Shown: positions 42,676-52,457, counted from the first letter of the stretch. The stretch: DNA of 64,000 nucleotides from Ferribacterium limneticum (GCF_020510625.1 NZ_CP075191.1:1588001-1652000), one strand, 5' to 3'. Translations and numbers: made by a program. Notes: a model not told the origin generated them from the sequence alone.

Positions 42676-43334
42676 GTCACGGCGTGTTGCACGGAATTGG
42701 CATGACTTCGCAGCGCACGCGGGCTCGCATGATCGAGCGCCTGCGTGAAAAGGGAATCCGCAACGAGGCGGTACTCAAGGCGATGGCGGCTGTGCCTCGC
42801 CACGTCTTCGTCGAAGAGGCGCTGGCTTCACGGGCTTATGAAGACACAGCCTTGCCGCTGGGTATGGGGCAGACGATTTCCCAGCCTTTTGTAGTGGCTC
42901 GCATGATCGAGCTCCTGCTCAACGGGCGAAGCACTTTGGGCAAAACCTTGGAGGTGGGGGCCGGTTGTGGTTATCAGGCAGCCGTGCTCGCCCAATTGAC
43001 CAAGGATGTCTATGCCGTCGAACGGCTGGGGCCGTTGCTCGAAAAGGCCAAGGCCAACATGCGGACCTTGCAGCAGTTCAATGTCCGTTTGAAACACGCT
43101 GATGGCCAGCTTGGTTTACCCGAGGCGGGGCCATTTGACAGTATCATAGTGGCTGCTGCCGGAACCCACGTGCCGCCTGCTTTGCTCGAACAGCTTGCAC
43201 TGGGTGGACGTCTGATCTTGCCAGTTGGGGCCGGTGAACAGTATCTTAGCTTTATCGAACATACGCCTCAGGGATATGTCGAAACGCGGCTTGATGCCGT
43301 ACGTTTCGTCCCATTACTTTCAGGAACGCAATGA
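42663..43334 (+). CDS. pcm: Protein-L-isoaspartate O-methyltransferase
   Basis: Up to 223 residues. The SAM motif is [18 protein letters not shown]. The substrate segment [12 protein letters not shown] and the post-motif [15 protein letters not shown] are typical. It repairs isoaspartyl residues in aged proteins. The start is uncertain: GTG at 42663 overlaps surE, whereas ATG at 42702 ([11 protein letters not shown]) begins at the first conserved block and has ACGGAAT upstream. The stop overlaps nlpD as ATGA. Confidence 0.93.
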   Translation: MDEVSHGVLHGIGMTSQRTRARMIERLREKGIRNEAVLKAMAAVPRHVFVEEALASRAYEDTALPLGMGQTISQPFVVARMIELLLNGRSTLGKTLEVGAGCGYQAAVLAQLTKDVYAVERLGPLLEKAKANMRTLQQFNVRLKHADGQLGLPEAGPFDSIIVAAAGTHVPPALLEQLALGGRLILPVGAGEQYLSFIEHTPQGYVETRLDAVRFVPLLSGTQ

Positions 43335-44242
43335 TTCGAATCGTCGCCGCAATTCTTCCAACGCTGCTCCTGGTTGGCTGCATGTCTCAGCAACCGGTGC
43401 CGGCAGTGGATCGCTCCGGAACGGGGCAATCCAGGGCAGCGAGTGCCGCTCAACCAACGGGGCCGGGTTATTACACGGTCAAGCGTGGCGATACGCTGTA
43501 CCGGATTGCTCTGGAAAATGGCCAGGATCACCGCGACATTGCTGCCTGGAACAATGTTGCCAACCCTTCGGCGATCAAGGAAGGGCAGGTCTTGCGTGTG
43601 CAGCCGCCAGGGGCACCGGAATCTGCCGACGGCGCCGTCACCAAGCCGATTGCCAATGGATCAGTGCTTGAGGCGCGTTCGCTGGATCAGCCGGCCGGGG
43701 CTTTGGTTACGTCGCCCGGCCTGAAGCGCGAGCCGCGCGTTGGCAAGGAACCATATTCCGACGAGGCCTATGCCCGTCTGAACAAGACTGGCGAACCGGT
43801 AAAGCCGGTAGAGATCAAGCCAGAAGCAAAGCCGGAAGTGCCCGCCGCTGCACCAGCCGTGGCAGCTGGCCCGGATGATGTGCCTTGGCTATGGCCGACT
43901 TCGGCCAAGGTTTCTGCGCCATACAGCGATTCCGGTAACAAGGGGCTGGATTTTGCCGGCAAAGCGGGCGATCCCGTCCTGGCAGCCGGAGATGGCAAGG
44001 TGGTTTACGCCGGCAGCGGTTTGCGTGGTTTTGGCGAGTTGGTGATCGTCAAGCACAACGCGACCTATCTCTCCGCTTACGCACACAACCGCAAGATTCT
44101 GGTCAAGGAAGGCCAGCAGGTCAGCCGGGGCCAGAAGATTGCCGAAATGGGCAACACGGATGCGGAGTCGGTCAAACTGCATTTTGAAATCCGCAAGCAG
44201 GGTAAGCCGGTTGATCCGGCGCAATATCTGCCGAAGCGATGA
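43331..44242 (+). CDS. nlpD: NlpD-like lipoprotein, LysM and M23 domains
   Basis: A 303-residue lipoprotein. The signal peptide has the lipobox LLVGC (Cys at about 17). A LysM domain (about 50-95, YYTVKRGDTLYRIALENGQD) binds peptidoglycan. An M23 LytM domain lies at about 190-300 (GLDFAGKAGDPVLAAGDG, VKLHFEIRK). The zinc His and Asp pattern is incomplete (GLDFAG where active enzymes have HxGxD), so it probably activates amidases rather than cutting itself. In E. coli the main rpoS promoter lies inside nlpD. Confidence 0.93.
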   Translation: MIRIVAAILPTLLLVGCMSQQPVPAVDRSGTGQSRAASAAQPTGPGYYTVKRGDTLYRIALENGQDHRDIAAWNNVANPSAIKEGQVLRVQPPGAPESADGAVTKPIANGSVLEARSLDQPAGALVTSPGLKREPRVGKEPYSDEAYARLNKTGEPVKPVEIKPEAKPEVPAAAPAVAAGPDDVPWLWPTSAKVSAPYSDSGNKGLDFAGKAGDPVLAAGDGKVVYAGSGLRGFGELVIVKHNATYLSAYAHNRKILVKEGQQVSRGQKIAEMGNTDAESVKLHFEIRKQGKPVDPAQYLPKR

Positions 44243-45168
44243 GCCATACGGGCGAAGGTCTGGAGGAAGAGTTCGAGGGGCAGCCCGATGAATCGGTCCT
44301 GCCGCCTGAGCCTGAACAGGTCTTGCCTGAAATTGAACTGCTTGAGGATGTCACCCAGCTCTACCTGAGCGAAATCGGTGCCAAACCCTTGCTGACCCCG
44401 GCCGAAGAATTGGCGACGGCACGCCTCGTCCGGGATGGAGACTTCGCAGCCCGCCAGCGCATGATCGAGCACAATCTGCGGCTGGTCGTGAATATTGCCA
44501 AGCATTACCTGAATCGGGGAATTCCGCTGCTCGATTTGATCGAAGAGGGCAATCTCGGCTTGATCCATGCTCTGGAGAAATTCGATCCGGAGCGTGGATT
44601 CAGATTCTCGACCTATGCAACCTGGTGGATACGTCAGAACATCGAGCGCGGCATCATGAACCAGTCGCGAACGATCCGTTTGCCGGTGCATATCGTCAAG
44701 GAAATCAACGTTGTTCTGCGTGCCATGCGGCATCTGGAATCGGCGGACAAGCGGGATTCGACGGTCGAGCGCATTGCGCTCCTGATCGACCGCTCGGTTG
44801 AGGATGTGCGCCGTATCCTGTCGCTCAACGAGCACATTGCCTCGCTGGATGCACCGCTGGAGATTGATCCCAATCACACCATGGCCGAGGTGATCGCCGA
44901 CGATGGCGGGAGCGATCCGGAATCCTTGCTGCAATCGAGCGAGATTGGTTCGCTGGTCGACGATTGGCTGGCGCAGTTGACCGAACGGCAGCGCTCGGTC
45001 ATCGAGCGCCGCTATGGTCTGAATGGGGCCGATCTGGCGACGCTGGACGTGATTGCCATTGATCTGGGCTTGACCCGCGAACGAGTCAGACAGATTCAGA
45101 TGGAAGGTCTGGACCGTCTGCGCAAGATCATCAAGCGCGGCAATATTTCTCGCGATTCGTTGCTGTAG
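44239..45168 (+). CDS. rpoS: RNA polymerase sigma factor RpoS
   Basis: A 309-residue sigma-38. Region 1.2 is TQLYLSEIGAKPLLTPAEE, region 2 is NLRLVVNIAKHYLNRGIPLL and FRFSTYATWWIRQNIERGI, and region 4 is ERQRSVIERRYGLNG with LTRERVRQIQMEGLDRLR. It directs stationary-phase and stress transcription. The ATG overlaps the nlpD stop (ATGA). Its 3' end overlaps that of mltB on the other strand by 38 nt. Confidence 0.96.
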   Translation: MSHTGEGLEEEFEGQPDESVLPPEPEQVLPEIELLEDVTQLYLSEIGAKPLLTPAEELATARLVRDGDFAARQRMIEHNLRLVVNIAKHYLNRGIPLLDLIEEGNLGLIHALEKFDPERGFRFSTYATWWIRQNIERGIMNQSRTIRLPVHIVKEINVVLRAMRHLESADKRDSTVERIALLIDRSVEDVRRILSLNEHIASLDAPLEIDPNHTMAEVIADDGGSDPESLLQSSEIGSLVDDWLAQLTERQRSVIERRYGLNGADLATLDVIAIDLGLTRERVRQIQMEGLDRLRKIIKRGNISRDSLL

Positions 45169-46180
45169 TCGCTTGCTGGGCGCACATCCGGCTGCGGATT
45201 TCTTCCGCCAGCTGGAAGACCGACATAGCGTAGAAGCTGGAGCGGTTATAGCGCGTGATCACGTAGAAATTGTCGAATCCCAGCCAGTATTCTGTTTCGC
45301 GCCCCGGTGAAACGAGATCGATCAATGCCGCGGTTGTCTCAGGATCGATTTCTGCCCGAATGCCTTTCTCCGCCAGTTCTCCAACCTTGAGGCTGGGCCG
45401 GATGCCGGCCTGGGTCAGCGCGGCATCCGGTGTGCCGCTGGTCAGCGCCGGAACGGCAATCGGTTGCCCAGCCTGCCAGCCATGCTGCTCCAGGAAGTGG
45501 CCGACGCTACCGATGGCATCATCGACACTATTGCCGAGATCGACGCGCTGGTCGCCATCAAAATCCACGGCATAGCGACGCTGGCTGCCGGGCATGAATT
45601 GAGGGATGCCGATGGCGCCGGCAAAGGAGCCTTTGACCGCGAGCGGATCCAGGCCGTTTTCCCGACTTAGCAGCAGGAACTGCTCCAGTTCGGTGCGGAA
45701 AAACTCGGCCCGCGGCGGATAGTTGAAGGCCAGTGTGGCGAGGGCTTCGAGAACACGGAAGCCACCCGTGTTGCGGCCATATTCGGTTTCGACGCCGATG
45801 ATGGAAACGATGATTTCGGCCGGTACGCCGTAAAGTGCCTGCGCCTTGGCCAGTTGAGCGCTGTTTTCCTGCCAGAAGCGGACGCCGCCGTCGATTCGCC
45901 GATCGTTCAGGAAGCGCGGCCGGTAACGTTCCCACGAGCGCTGCAGCGGCGAGGTGGGCGGTTTGATCAGTTGCAGCACCTTGGCATTGGGCCGGGTCTG
46001 GGCAAACTGGCTGATGATTGCATCGGCATTGAACCCGTGGCGTTGCTCCAGATCGCGGGCGAATTCGATGGCGGCGGGATCGTCGGCAAAGGTTGGGGCA
46101 TTCGGCGCGGCGTCGGCCAGCGTCGCCAGGGTGGCAAGGACTACGGTGGCCAGGGTTTTTTTCAGTTTCAGAGTCATCAT
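45131..46180 (-). CDS. mltB: Lytic murein transglycosylase B
   Basis: About 349 residues. The signal peptide is MMTLKLKKTLATVVLATLAT and LADA. The catalytic Glu is in GVETEYGRNTGGFRVLEALAT, and the substrate segment is SFAGAIGIPQFMPGS. No lipobox is seen, so it may be soluble in the periplasm. The start at 46180 overlaps the transglutaminase stop as ATGA; the second ATG at 46177 is equally possible. It is the last gene of the moxR operon. Confidence 0.92.
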   Translation of the reverse strand: MMTLKLKKTLATVVLATLATLADAAPNAPTFADDPAAIEFARDLEQRHGFNADAIISQFAQTRPNAKVLQLIKPPTSPLQRSWERYRPRFLNDRRIDGGVRFWQENSAQLAKAQALYGVPAEIIVSIIGVETEYGRNTGGFRVLEALATLAFNYPPRAEFFRTELEQFLLLSRENGLDPLAVKGSFAGAIGIPQFMPGSQRRYAVDFDGDQRVDLGNSVDDAIGSVGHFLEQHGWQAGQPIAVPALTSGTPDAALTQAGIRPSLKVGELAEKGIRAEIDPETTAALIDLVSPGRETEYWLGFDNFYVITRYNRSSFYAMSVFQLAEEIRSRMCAQQATTATNREKYCRA

Positions 46181-48114
46181 CGCAATTGCGCGACTGCTTC
46201 GCGCAGGGCTTTCAGGTTGTTGTCGGATCGGCCGTAGCGGGCCTGCAGATAGGCATCGGCCAAACGCTGGAAGGCATCGGCCAGCTCGGGGTGACGTTCC
46301 TGCACGCGCTGCGCCAATGCCAGCGGCGTTTCCCAGGGCGCGCAGTCTACCTGTCTTCGGGCCAGATGTCGCAAGGCCTTCTGCCAAAGTTGGCGGGCCG
46401 GGTCACGCTTGGGGCGCTGGTAGAGTGTCCAGGCCGTCAGCGCAGCAACCAGCAGGCTGCAGAAGATGCCTAACAGGCTTGCCAGATTTCGCCAGTCGGC
46501 ATCGGGCAAACCCAGTCGGGAAAGCAGTTCGCGCTGGCGTTGCATGTCGTAGCCGAGTACCTGCTGGTTCCAGCTATTGTTGATGGCCTCCCAGCGGTAA
46601 CGCAGGGTGCGTACCCAGTCGGCTCGCCATTGAACCAGGGCCGGCAAAGGTTCGCCGAAGGGCAGGGCATCGGCAATGCCGGTTTCGATACGGCTGGGCG
46701 AAACGGCTGCGGTTGGATCGATGCGAACCCAGCCCTGTCCATTCAGCCAGACCTCAGCCCAGGCATGGGCATCGGATTGACGGACGACGAGATAGCCGTC
46801 GAGTGGGTTGTGCTCGCCGCCCTGATAACCGCCGACCACGCGGGCCGGGATGCCGGCTGCCCGCATCAGGACGACGAAGGCGGCTGCATAGTGTTCGCAG
46901 AAGCCACGACGGCTCTGGAACAGGAATTCATCAATGCCGTTTCGGCCAAGCAGCGGCGGACGCAGGGTGTAGGTGAAATCGCTTGCGAACATGCCAAGCG
47001 CCTTGTCGATCATGGCTTTCGGGGCCATGCCCGAGGCTTGCCACTGGCTGCCCAGTGAGCGGGTCTTGGGGTTGAGTTCTGTGGGGAGGGCAAGGTTGCG
47101 CCGGAGAGTCAGCGGGTCTTCGCTGGTGTTGAAGCGATAGTCGAGCGTGGCAGAGAGGCGGAAGCGTTGCCGCTCGGTGATCGCTCGGCGGCTGGCTGCA
47201 GTCAGCGTGCCATTCAGGCTGGTTTCCGGCGGCAGAGCATTTGGCGCTTCAAGGGCCAGCAGCCAGTGCTGGTTGTGAGCCTCCAGCGTGGTTTCGTAGC
47301 TGATCGGCGGCGACAGGTTTTCCACGCGTTCCGCCGGCAGACGACCTTCGTGGCGGCGCCAGGTGGTGCCGTCGAAAGTCTCCATGACCGGGCCACGCCA
47401 GTAGAGCTTCTGCTTTGGGGGGATTGCTCCATCGAAGCGGACGCGGAAAGCGATGTCGGCGCTCTGGGCGAGGTTGGAGATACTGCCGGGCGACATGGTG
47501 TCGGAAAGCCCGGTCATCCCGGCGTGGGCATCCGACGGCAAGCCCCAGAGCGGCCCTGAGATGCGCGGGAACAACAGATAGAGCACCAGCATGAACGGAA
47601 CGGCCTGCAGGCACAGCAGCGTGGCGTAGCGCAGACTGTGGCGCGGCGTGCTGGCCGGGCCGCCATGCAGGCGGATCAATGTTCCGGTAACCAGGCACAT
47701 GCTGGCCAGCAGCCACAGGCCGGTGGGGATACTTTGCGAATAAAAGTAATGGGTCAGCAGCAGGAAATAACCGAGCGTGACCACGACCATCGCATCGCGC
47801 CGGGATTTCAATTCGAGCAGTTTCATGGCCATGAAGACGACCAGCATGGCGACCCCGGCGTCGCGCCCAAACAGGGTATGGAATTCAATAAGGATACCGG
47901 CGCAACCGGCGCCGACCAGTGGCAGGAGTATCCAGCGCCCTGGCAGGCGCTGGTCCCGCCACCAGAGCCAGGTGGCCCAGAAGAGCAGCAGTCCGGCCAG
48001 GGCGCTGAGCCAAGGCGGTTGATGCAGCACGTGCGGTGCCGTGGTGGCTAGCGCCGTGGCGAATAACCAGGGCGTGGCCTGGCGATCGAGGGCTTCGCTG
48101 GCTGGCGTGCTCAT
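46177..48114 (-). CDS. Transglutaminase-like membrane protein (TgpA/DUF3488)
   Basis: A 645-residue protein. The N-terminal half has six or so membrane helices (about 15-200). A periplasmic transglutaminase core follows with the triad Cys (SRRGFCEHYAAAFVVLMR), His (DAHAWAEVWL) and Asp (WVRIDPTAAV). One membrane helix (about 550-570) and a DUF4129-type cytoplasmic tail complete it. It matches TgpA of Pseudomonas, an essential periplasmic-facing enzyme of unknown target. It overlaps its neighbours on both sides by 4 nt. Confidence 0.92.
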   Translation of the reverse strand: MSTPASEALDRQATPWLFATALATTAPHVLHQPPWLSALAGLLLFWATWLWWRDQRLPGRWILLPLVGAGCAGILIEFHTLFGRDAGVAMLVVFMAMKLLELKSRRDAMVVVTLGYFLLLTHYFYSQSIPTGLWLLASMCLVTGTLIRLHGGPASTPRHSLRYATLLCLQAVPFMLVLYLLFPRISGPLWGLPSDAHAGMTGLSDTMSPGSISNLAQSADIAFRVRFDGAIPPKQKLYWRGPVMETFDGTTWRRHEGRLPAERVENLSPPISYETTLEAHNQHWLLALEAPNALPPETSLNGTLTAASRRAITERQRFRLSATLDYRFNTSEDPLTLRRNLALPTELNPKTRSLGSQWQASGMAPKAMIDKALGMFASDFTYTLRPPLLGRNGIDEFLFQSRRGFCEHYAAAFVVLMRAAGIPARVVGGYQGGEHNPLDGYLVVRQSDAHAWAEVWLNGQGWVRIDPTAAVSPSRIETGIADALPFGEPLPALVQWRADWVRTLRYRWEAINNSWNQQVLGYDMQRQRELLSRLGLPDADWRNLASLLGIFCSLLVAALTAWTLYQRPKRDPARQLWQKALRHLARRQVDCAPWETPLALAQRVQERHPELADAFQRLADAYLQARYGRSDNNLKALREAVAQLR

Positions 48115-49061
48115 GGCTGAAAGAGGGCGAGCGCTTCCAGGCAGCGCTGGCAATGCCGCTCGCCACCATCTGGCGCAAGCTCAAGCTTGGGCAGGCTTAG
48201 CCCGTAGTGCATGTCCGCCGCTTCGGCGGCGAGTACCCAGCCTGCCAGGATGCCGATGCGGGTCTCGTGGTTCAGGGCAGGGTCTGTCAGCAGCCAGTCG
48301 AGCCGCAGTTCGTTCTGGCTTCCCCCAGCGAACTGTTTGATCAGCAGCGGCCCTTCGGGATGATGGGCGCTGGCTTTCCACGCGATATGGCGAGGGGAAT
48401 CAGCCGGCTGGCGTTCACGAAAACCGGCAAAGTCTTCCTGGCCACCGTCGCCGCTACGCTCGCCGCCAGCCGGTAACGGTGAGGCGGCCGGTAGCGGGGA
48501 GGCAATCGGCTGTGGGTAGACCAGGCAGCGCATTGCTGGCTGCAGGTAGGCCCAGGCGGTGAACAGGCCAAGCGGGTAGCGGCTGGAGAGGCGAACGCGC
48601 GGCAATTCAAGCCAGCCACGTTTTGCCGTGCTCAGGGGGATGTTGATCTTGGCGCTTCCTTTGCCGTCAATCGAGGCTATCACCGGCTTGCCAGCTTCCG
48701 CTTCCAGTTCGAGTGCCAGACGTGGGCTGCCTCGTTGATTGTCGAGGGTGAGCAGAAAGTGTGCCGTTTCGCCAGCGAAGACAGGCTCGCAACGGCCTGG
48801 GGTGATGAGCAGATCGAACAGGTTGCGAAAGGTATGGATCATGCCGACGATACCCAGACCGGCGAGCATGAAAACCAGCGCATGCCCAAGCGCCAGGTTG
48901 TAGTTGATGGCCCCAATCAGCATGACGATCAGCGCGACGGCAAAGAGCAGACCACCACGCGACGGGATGATGAAAATTCGCCGCTGGCCGAGGCGTAGCG
49001 GTGCCGTGCCGTCGCTCCGCCAGCGAAATAGAGCCTGTTTGAGTTTCGCCAGAATGCCCAT
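48111..49061 (-). CDS. DUF58 domain protein
   Basis: A 316-residue protein. Two membrane helices lie near the N-terminus (about 30-75, GGLLFAVALIVMLIGAINYN). DUF58 follows, with FAGFRERQPADSPRHIAWKA in place of the usual YxxGDxxRxIxW pattern. The family is always found with MoxR ATPases and transglutaminases; it is thought to be a MoxR client. It is 5 nt after moxR. Confidence 0.88.
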   Translation of the reverse strand: MGILAKLKQALFRWRSDGTAPLRLGQRRIFIIPSRGGLLFAVALIVMLIGAINYNLALGHALVFMLAGLGIVGMIHTFRNLFDLLITPGRCEPVFAGETAHFLLTLDNQRGSPRLALELEAEAGKPVIASIDGKGSAKINIPLSTAKRGWLELPRVRLSSRYPLGLFTAWAYLQPAMRCLVYPQPIASPLPAASPLPAGGERSGDGGQEDFAGFRERQPADSPRHIAWKASAHHPEGPLLIKQFAGGSQNELRLDWLLTDPALNHETRIGILAGWVLAAEAADMHYGLSLPKLELAPDGGERHCQRCLEALALFQP

Positions 49062-49066
49062 GGAGA

Positions 49067-50017
49067 TCAGGGAATGGCGACGCTGCGGATCAGTGCGGCG
49101 ATATCTTCGGCCAGGGCATAACCGCCGCCCTGAGCCGAGCGCAGGCGGTGCCGGGCGACGGCAGGGAGAACGGCTTGCACGTCGTCCGGCAGGACCATGT
49201 CCCGTCCGTCCAGCCAGGCCCAGGCGCGGGCTGCGGACAACAGCGCCAGGCCGGCGCGGGGTGACAGGCCATGCTGGAAAACCGGGATTTGCCGAGTCGC
49301 TTCGACCAGTGCCTGAACGTAGTCGATCAGTGGGCCGGAGGCATGGGTGGCAGCGACTTCCTGCTGCAGTTTGGGTAGGTCTGCGGCTTCTATCATCGGC
49401 GCCAGTTGTTCGAGCTGCCTGCGTTGCCCACCGGCGGCGAGCAGGGCGCGCTCGGCCGTGCGGTCCGGATAGCCGAGTTCGATGCGCATCAGGAAGCGGT
49501 CGAGTTGCGATTCGGGTAGCGGAAAGGTACCGATCTGGTGGGCCGGGTTCTGGGTGGCGATGACGAAGAAGGGGCGGGGCAGGTTGCGGGTCTGGCCCTC
49601 GGCGGTAACCTGGCCTTCTTCCATGGCTTCAAGCAGGGCGCTCTGGGTTTTCGGCGTGGCGCGGTTGATCTCGTCGGCCAGCACCAGCTGGGCGAAAACC
49701 GGGCCGGGCAGAAAGCGGAACTCACTCTTGTCGCGATCAAAGATCGAAACGCCGGTGATGTCGGCCGGCAGCAGGTCGCTGGTGAACTGGATGCGCGAGA
49801 ACTGCAGGCCGAGCAGGCGGGCCAGCGTGTGGGCCAGCGTGGTCTTGCCCATGCCCGGCAAGTCTTCGATCAGCAGGTGTCCGTTGGCCAGCAGGCAGGC
49901 AATGGCCAGGCGAATCTCGGTGTCCTTGCCGAGGATGATCTGGCTGGCTTGCTTGAGTAGCGCCGCGAAGGGCTGCGAGCGGACGGCCAGGGTTGAAAGT
50001 GGGTTTTTGAGCATCAT
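49067..50017 (-). CDS. MoxR-family AAA+ ATPase
   Basis: About 316 residues. Walker A is EDLPGMGKTTLAHTLAR, Walker B is LVLADEINRATPKTQSALLEA, sensor 1 is VIATQNP, and the MoxR-type LPESQLDRFLMRI follows. MoxR ATPases act as chaperones that mature or remodel partner complexes, here probably the DUF58 protein and the transglutaminase. Start 50017 is taken because GGAAA lies just before it; an in-frame ATG exists at 50035. Confidence 0.92.
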   Translation of the reverse strand: MMLKNPLSTLAVRSQPFAALLKQASQIILGKDTEIRLAIACLLANGHLLIEDLPGMGKTTLAHTLARLLGLQFSRIQFTSDLLPADITGVSIFDRDKSEFRFLPGPVFAQLVLADEINRATPKTQSALLEAMEEGQVTAEGQTRNLPRPFFVIATQNPAHQIGTFPLPESQLDRFLMRIELGYPDRTAERALLAAGGQRRQLEQLAPMIEAADLPKLQQEVAATHASGPLIDYVQALVEATRQIPVFQHGLSPRAGLALLSAARAWAWLDGRDMVLPDDVQAVLPAVARHRLRSAQGGGYALAEDIAALIRSVAIP

Positions 50018-50134
50018 GGGTTTCCAATGTTCCAATTCAATCCGATTCTAATGCTTGAAGCGCCGGAGGTAATGGGACGATAATGCCATTTCGACGTGCG
50101 CCGTTTTGTGCGCCGCATCGCAGAGAGAGAACAA

Positions 50135-51061
50135 GTGACGACCACTGCCTTCATCACCCATCGCGACTGTCAGTTGCACGATATGGGGTCGCATCACCCG
50201 GAATGCCCGCAGCGTTTGACCGCCATCAACGATCACCTGATCGCCCAGGGAATCGACGCTTACTTCACCTACTACGACGCGCCGCTGGCCACTTTTGAGC
50301 AATTGCTGCGCGTTCACCCGGCATCGCATCTTGAGCGCATCAAGCGCGCCTCACCGGAACTGGGCGTGGTACACCTGGATCCGGATACCGCAATGAATCC
50401 GCATACCTGGCAGGCTGCTTTGCGCGCCGCAGGTGCGGGCTGCATGGCGGTTGATCTGGTGATGAAAAAAGAAGTTGAAAATGCCTTCTGCGCGGTCCGC
50501 CCGCCTGGTCACCACTGCGAGAAAGCCACGCCGATGGGTTTCTGCTTCTTCAACAATATCGGCGTGGCCGCGCGTCATGCCCTGAAGGCGCACGGCCTTG
50601 AGCGCGTCGCCATCATCGACTTTGACGTACACCACGGCAACGGCACTGAAGACTGCTTTGCCGGCGACGAGCAGGTGCTGATGTGCAGCATCTTCCAGCA
50701 TCCCTTCTACCCGTACAGCGGCGCCGACAAGCCGGCTGCCAACATGTGCAATGTGCCGCTCGCCTCAGGCTGTGGCGGCGAAGAATTCCGCGATGCGGTG
50801 ATGCAGGTATGGACGCCGCGCCTCAAGGAGTTCAAGCCGCAGATGATCTTCATTTCCGCCGGTTTTGACGCCCACTACGAAGACGACATGGGCGGTCTGA
50901 AACTGGTCGAGAAAGACTTTGCCTGGTGTACCGAGCACTTGAAAAAACTGGCGGCCGAAATGTGCGAAAAGCGCATCGTTTCCATGCTGGAAGGCGGCTA
51001 CGTGATGACCTCGCTGGCCCGTAGCGTGGGGGCGCATCTACGGGTTCTGGCAGATCTGTAG
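50135..51061 (+). CDS. Histone deacetylase family hydrolase
   Basis: About 308 residues of the class II histone-deacetylase/acetylpolyamine amidohydrolase family. It has RPPGHHCEKATPMGFCFFNN (catalytic His pair), DFDVHHGNGTEDCF (zinc Asp and His), SAGFDAHYEDDMGGL (zinc Asp) and LEGGYV. It would remove acetyl groups from proteins or polyamines. Start GTG at 50135 gives the family N-terminus; an in-frame GTG at 50096 is less likely. A role opposing the Pat-like acetylases in this window is possible but unproven. Confidence 0.9.
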   Translation: MTTTAFITHRDCQLHDMGSHHPECPQRLTAINDHLIAQGIDAYFTYYDAPLATFEQLLRVHPASHLERIKRASPELGVVHLDPDTAMNPHTWQAALRAAGAGCMAVDLVMKKEVENAFCAVRPPGHHCEKATPMGFCFFNNIGVAARHALKAHGLERVAIIDFDVHHGNGTEDCFAGDEQVLMCSIFQHPFYPYSGADKPAANMCNVPLASGCGGEEFRDAVMQVWTPRLKEFKPQMIFISAGFDAHYEDDMGGLKLVEKDFAWCTEHLKKLAAEMCEKRIVSMLEGGYVMTSLARSVGAHLRVLADL

Positions 51062-51122
51062 TGCCTGCCTCTGGGTTTTAGGTAGTCAGTTCTGATTTCT
51101 TTAGAAAAAGAACCGGCTGGGG

Positions 51123-51128
51123 TAAAAT
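51123..51128 (+). promoter_or_regulatory. Candidate -10 box upstream of lysC
   Basis: TAAAAT at 51123-51128, with TTTAGA at 51100-51105 as a weak -35 at 17 bp. It lies 44 nt before the lysC start. Confidence 0.4.
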
Positions 51129-51172
51129 CCTGCCCTCTTTTTCATGTTTCCAACGTTTAACCGGACAAATCC

Positions 51173-52393
51173 ATGGCGTTGATTGTTCAAAAATACGGTG
51201 GCACGTCGGTCGGTAACCCCGAACGCATCAAAAATGTCGCTAAACGAGTTGCCAAATTCCAGGCGCAGGGTCATCAGGTTGTGGTCGTCGTTTCCGCCAT
51301 GAGCGGCGAGACCAACAAGCTGATTGCACTGGCCAAGGAAGTTCAGGCCAATCCCGATCCACGCGAGCTGGATGCCATCATGTCCACCGGCGAACAGGTT
51401 ACTACCGGCCTGCTTTCCATGGCATTGATGGATATCGGCTGCAAGGCCAAGAGCTACACCGGTGGCCAGGTCAAGGTGCTGACTGACAGCACCCACACCA
51501 AGGCGCGCATCCTGTCGATTGACGAAGCCAACATGCGCCGCGACCTCGATGCCGGCAATGTGGTGGTTGTCGCCGGTTTCCAGGGTGTTGACGCCAATGG
51601 CAATATCACCACGCTCGGTCGTGGCGGTTCCGATACCTCCGGCGTGGCGCTGGCCGCCGCGTTGAAGGCAGACGAGTGCCAGATCTACACCGACGTCGAT
51701 GGCGTCTACACCACCGACCCGCGTGTCGTGCCGGAAGCCAAGAAGCTCGACACCATCACCTTCGAGGAAATGCTGGAAATGGCCAGCCTCGGCTCCAAGG
51801 TGCTGCAGATCCGCTCGGTCGAATTCGCCGGCAAGTACAAGGTCAAACTGCGCGTTCTTTCCAGCTTCCAGGACGAAGGGGAAGGCACGCTGATCACTGT
51901 TGAGGAAGACAAGAACATGGAACAACCGATCATCTCCGGTATCGCTTTCAACCGCGACGAAGCCAAGCTGACCATGCTCGGCGTTCCGGATACCCCGGGC
52001 ATCGCCTACCAGATCCTGGGTGCCATCGCCGACGCGAACATCGACGTCGACATGATCATCCAGAACGTTGGCCACGACGGCACGACCGACTTCTCCTTCA
52101 CCGTCAATCGCGGTGACTTCGCCAAGGCGCAGGGCATCCTGGAAATCGTCAAGGCCAAGCTGGGTGCTCGCGAGATCACCGGCGACAACAAGATCTGCAA
52201 GGTCTCCGCCGTCGGCGTCGGCATGCGCTCCCATCCGGGCGTGGCCAGCCAGATGTTCAAGGCGCTGGCCGACGAGGGCATCAACATCCAGATGATCTCC
52301 ACTTCCGAGATCAAGATTTCCGTCGTTCTCGACGAAAAATATCTGGAATTGGCTGTTCGCGTGCTGCACCGCACCTTCGGTCTGGATCAGTAA
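51173..52393 (+). CDS. lysC: Aspartate kinase, ACT-domain regulated
   Basis: A 406-residue aspartokinase. The kinase domain (about 1-245) starts MALIVQKYGGTSVGN and has VAGFQGVDANGNITTLGRGG with SDTSGVALAA. Two ACT domains follow (about 265-400), which in homologues bind lysine and threonine for feedback inhibition. It makes aspartyl phosphate for lysine, threonine, methionine and diaminopimelate. It is monocistronic. Confidence 0.97.
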   Translation: MALIVQKYGGTSVGNPERIKNVAKRVAKFQAQGHQVVVVVSAMSGETNKLIALAKEVQANPDPRELDAIMSTGEQVTTGLLSMALMDIGCKAKSYTGGQVKVLTDSTHTKARILSIDEANMRRDLDAGNVVVVAGFQGVDANGNITTLGRGGSDTSGVALAAALKADECQIYTDVDGVYTTDPRVVPEAKKLDTITFEEMLEMASLGSKVLQIRSVEFAGKYKVKLRVLSSFQDEGEGTLITVEEDKNMEQPIISGIAFNRDEAKLTMLGVPDTPGIAYQILGAIADANIDVDMIIQNVGHDGTTDFSFTVNRGDFAKAQGILEIVKAKLGAREITGDNKICKVSAVGVGMRSHPGVASQMFKALADEGINIQMISTSEIKISVVLDEKYLELAVRVLHRTFGLDQ

Positions 52394-52405
52394 CAAAATT
52401 GACGT

Positions 52406-52434
52406 TTGACCAATAGGCGCGGAATGGCTATCAT
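52406..52434 (+). promoter_or_regulatory. Promoter of tRNA-Ser
   Basis: TTGACC (52406-52411) and TATCAT (52429-52434) are 17 bp apart. The -10 ends 23 bp before the tRNA. Confidence 0.7.
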
Positions 52435-52457
52435 CCGCGCCTCGTTGTAGTTGGATC

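Noticed and set aside
51101-52396. A 431-codon minus-strand frame antisense to lysC.
   Set aside because: It is fully inside a certain gene and has the composition of a complement frame.
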